Below are positions 56,777-57,092 of a stretch of 57,092 nucleotides of DNA, piece by piece (positions within the stretch are counted from its first letter, which is position 1; each line of letters opens with the position of its first letter). Below the pieces are notes generated by a model that was not told the DNA's origin, searched no databases, and worked only from the letters and a program-made list of their open reading frames with translations. Source of the DNA: Acidobacteria bacterium RIFCSPLOWO2_02_FULL_65_29 (GTDB lineage Bacteria > Acidobacteriota > Vicinamibacteria > Vicinamibacterales > CAVVIG01); assembly GCA_001767435.1 (NCBI GenBank), contig MEKT01000027.1, positions 1,770 to 58,861 on the forward strand, written 5' to 3'. The position numbers and the translations under genes were made by a program.

Positions 56777-57092
56777 CTACCGGGGGGCCTCGGCCATACG
56801 CGCGGCCTTGAGCATCCCTTCCATCGCGTAGTTCGCTTCGTGACAGGCGTATTCGTAGATCCGTTCGTTCAAACGCGTGAACGGCAGCGAAACGCTCCAC
56901 GGTCTCGTGAAGGCCGTTGGATTGTCCACCGTGAATTCGTAGTGCAGCGTGTCGGCGTCGACGCGCGTGAACCGCTCGACCAGATGGAGGTGGCGGTCGG
57001 TGCCTCGGACCGCTGTCTTGTCGGAGAAATTGGTCGACTCGACGACGAGCGTGTTGCCTTCCCAGCGGCCGCGGGGATCTCCGAGCCAGTGG
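56777..57092 (-). CDS. C-terminal part of a 'PDLxGIWD'-family secreted protein (runs off the right edge)
   Basis: Reading the minus strand from the right edge gives about 104 residues ending in a TAG at 56777-56779. The sequence includes GRWEGNTLVVESTNFS, LVERFTRVDADTLHYEFTVD and IYEYACHEANYAMEGML. This is a close paralogue of the C-terminal half of the gene at 9001 (GHWDGDTLVVETKNFS; TERFTRADANTLLYEFTVDD; EYACHEANYG). The rest is outside the window. Function unknown. Confidence 0.85.
   Translation of the reverse strand, partial: HWLGDPRGRWEGNTLVVESTNFSDKTAVRGTDRHLHLVERFTRVDADTLHYEFTVDNPTAFTRPWSVSLPFTRLNERIYEYACHEANYAMEGMLKAARMAEAPR

Noticed and set aside
1-57092. tRNA, rRNA or known riboswitch
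   Set aside because: No cloverleaf with a CCA-type acceptor, no rRNA core sequence and no recognisable riboswitch was found by eye on either strand.

Overview
The window is chromosomal DNA of a GC-rich Gram-negative bacterium, most likely an acidobacterium of the Vicinamibacteria type. This is inferred from the protein families: Oar-like TonB-dependent receptors with a carboxypeptidase-regulatory-like plug, CBM9-like/DUF5916 barrel proteins, the VWFA-related family common in acidobacteria, secreted VOC, cupin and NHL proteins, and a Ser/Thr kinase with TolB-like and TPR domains. No rRNA, tRNA, CRISPR array, transposase or phage gene was seen. About 49 genes are packed in short operons. Two are cut by the window ends, and one (PEBP) looks truncated.

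Layout. 1-5619 (minus): Tat-exported MalY/PatB-like PLP enzyme, five-helix SdhC-like anchor, SdhA, SdhB and a TPR protein, forming a succinate dehydrogenase/fumarate reductase operon. 5999-8917 (minus): DUF5916 barrel and VWA-like protein. 9001-20025 (plus): secreted proteins, TPR + VWFA pair, quinoprotein dehydrogenase, Ser/Thr kinase, VOC protein, a 'PDLxGIWD' protein and a DUF6152 protein. 20036-22958 (minus): amine oxidase, VWA, haem lipoprotein, small peptide. 23069-28174 (minus): membrane coiled-coil protein, AAA+ ATPase with a degenerate plus an active domain, PspA/IM30, and a membrane-anchored substrate-binding-protein/OmpA fusion. 28376-35449: two tandem NHL propellers, exported RidA, cytochrome-Vgb lyase-like fusion, patatin, ABC-F ATPase. 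35452-44987 (minus): PEBP fragment, exported HpcH/HpaI aldolase, TonB receptor, Tat-exported HisC-like aminotransferase, dihaem cytochrome, second DUF5916 protein and a 58-aa exported stub. 45091-57092: cupin, lectin-like protein, DUF4139 protein, sigma/anti-sigma pair, cytochrome b561, methyltransferase, M48 protease, collagen-like protein, gamma-glutamyltransferase, and a partial paralogue of the 9001 gene.

Two things stand out. First, the 23069-28174 locus looks like a bacterial ESCRT-III/Vps4-like membrane-maintenance module linked to a periplasmic sensor that can grip peptidoglycan. Second, the spacers carry several families of word-like repeats: GTYRACA heptamers arranged as about 29-nt inverted arms (five loci, two inside operons), TCAAATCC words, AGAAGTT words, GGGACTCG words, an 18-bp tandem array, and hairpin clusters with TTCA/TAAA/TGAA loops enclosed in longer stems. 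These repeats reach into start regions, one signal-peptide coding region and the stop codons of two small ORFs.

Most products are predicted to be exported or membrane-bound, so the window mainly encodes envelope functions: respiration, periplasmic amino-group chemistry, nutrient receptors and envelope stress. Functions are from reading motifs by eye; no database search was run.
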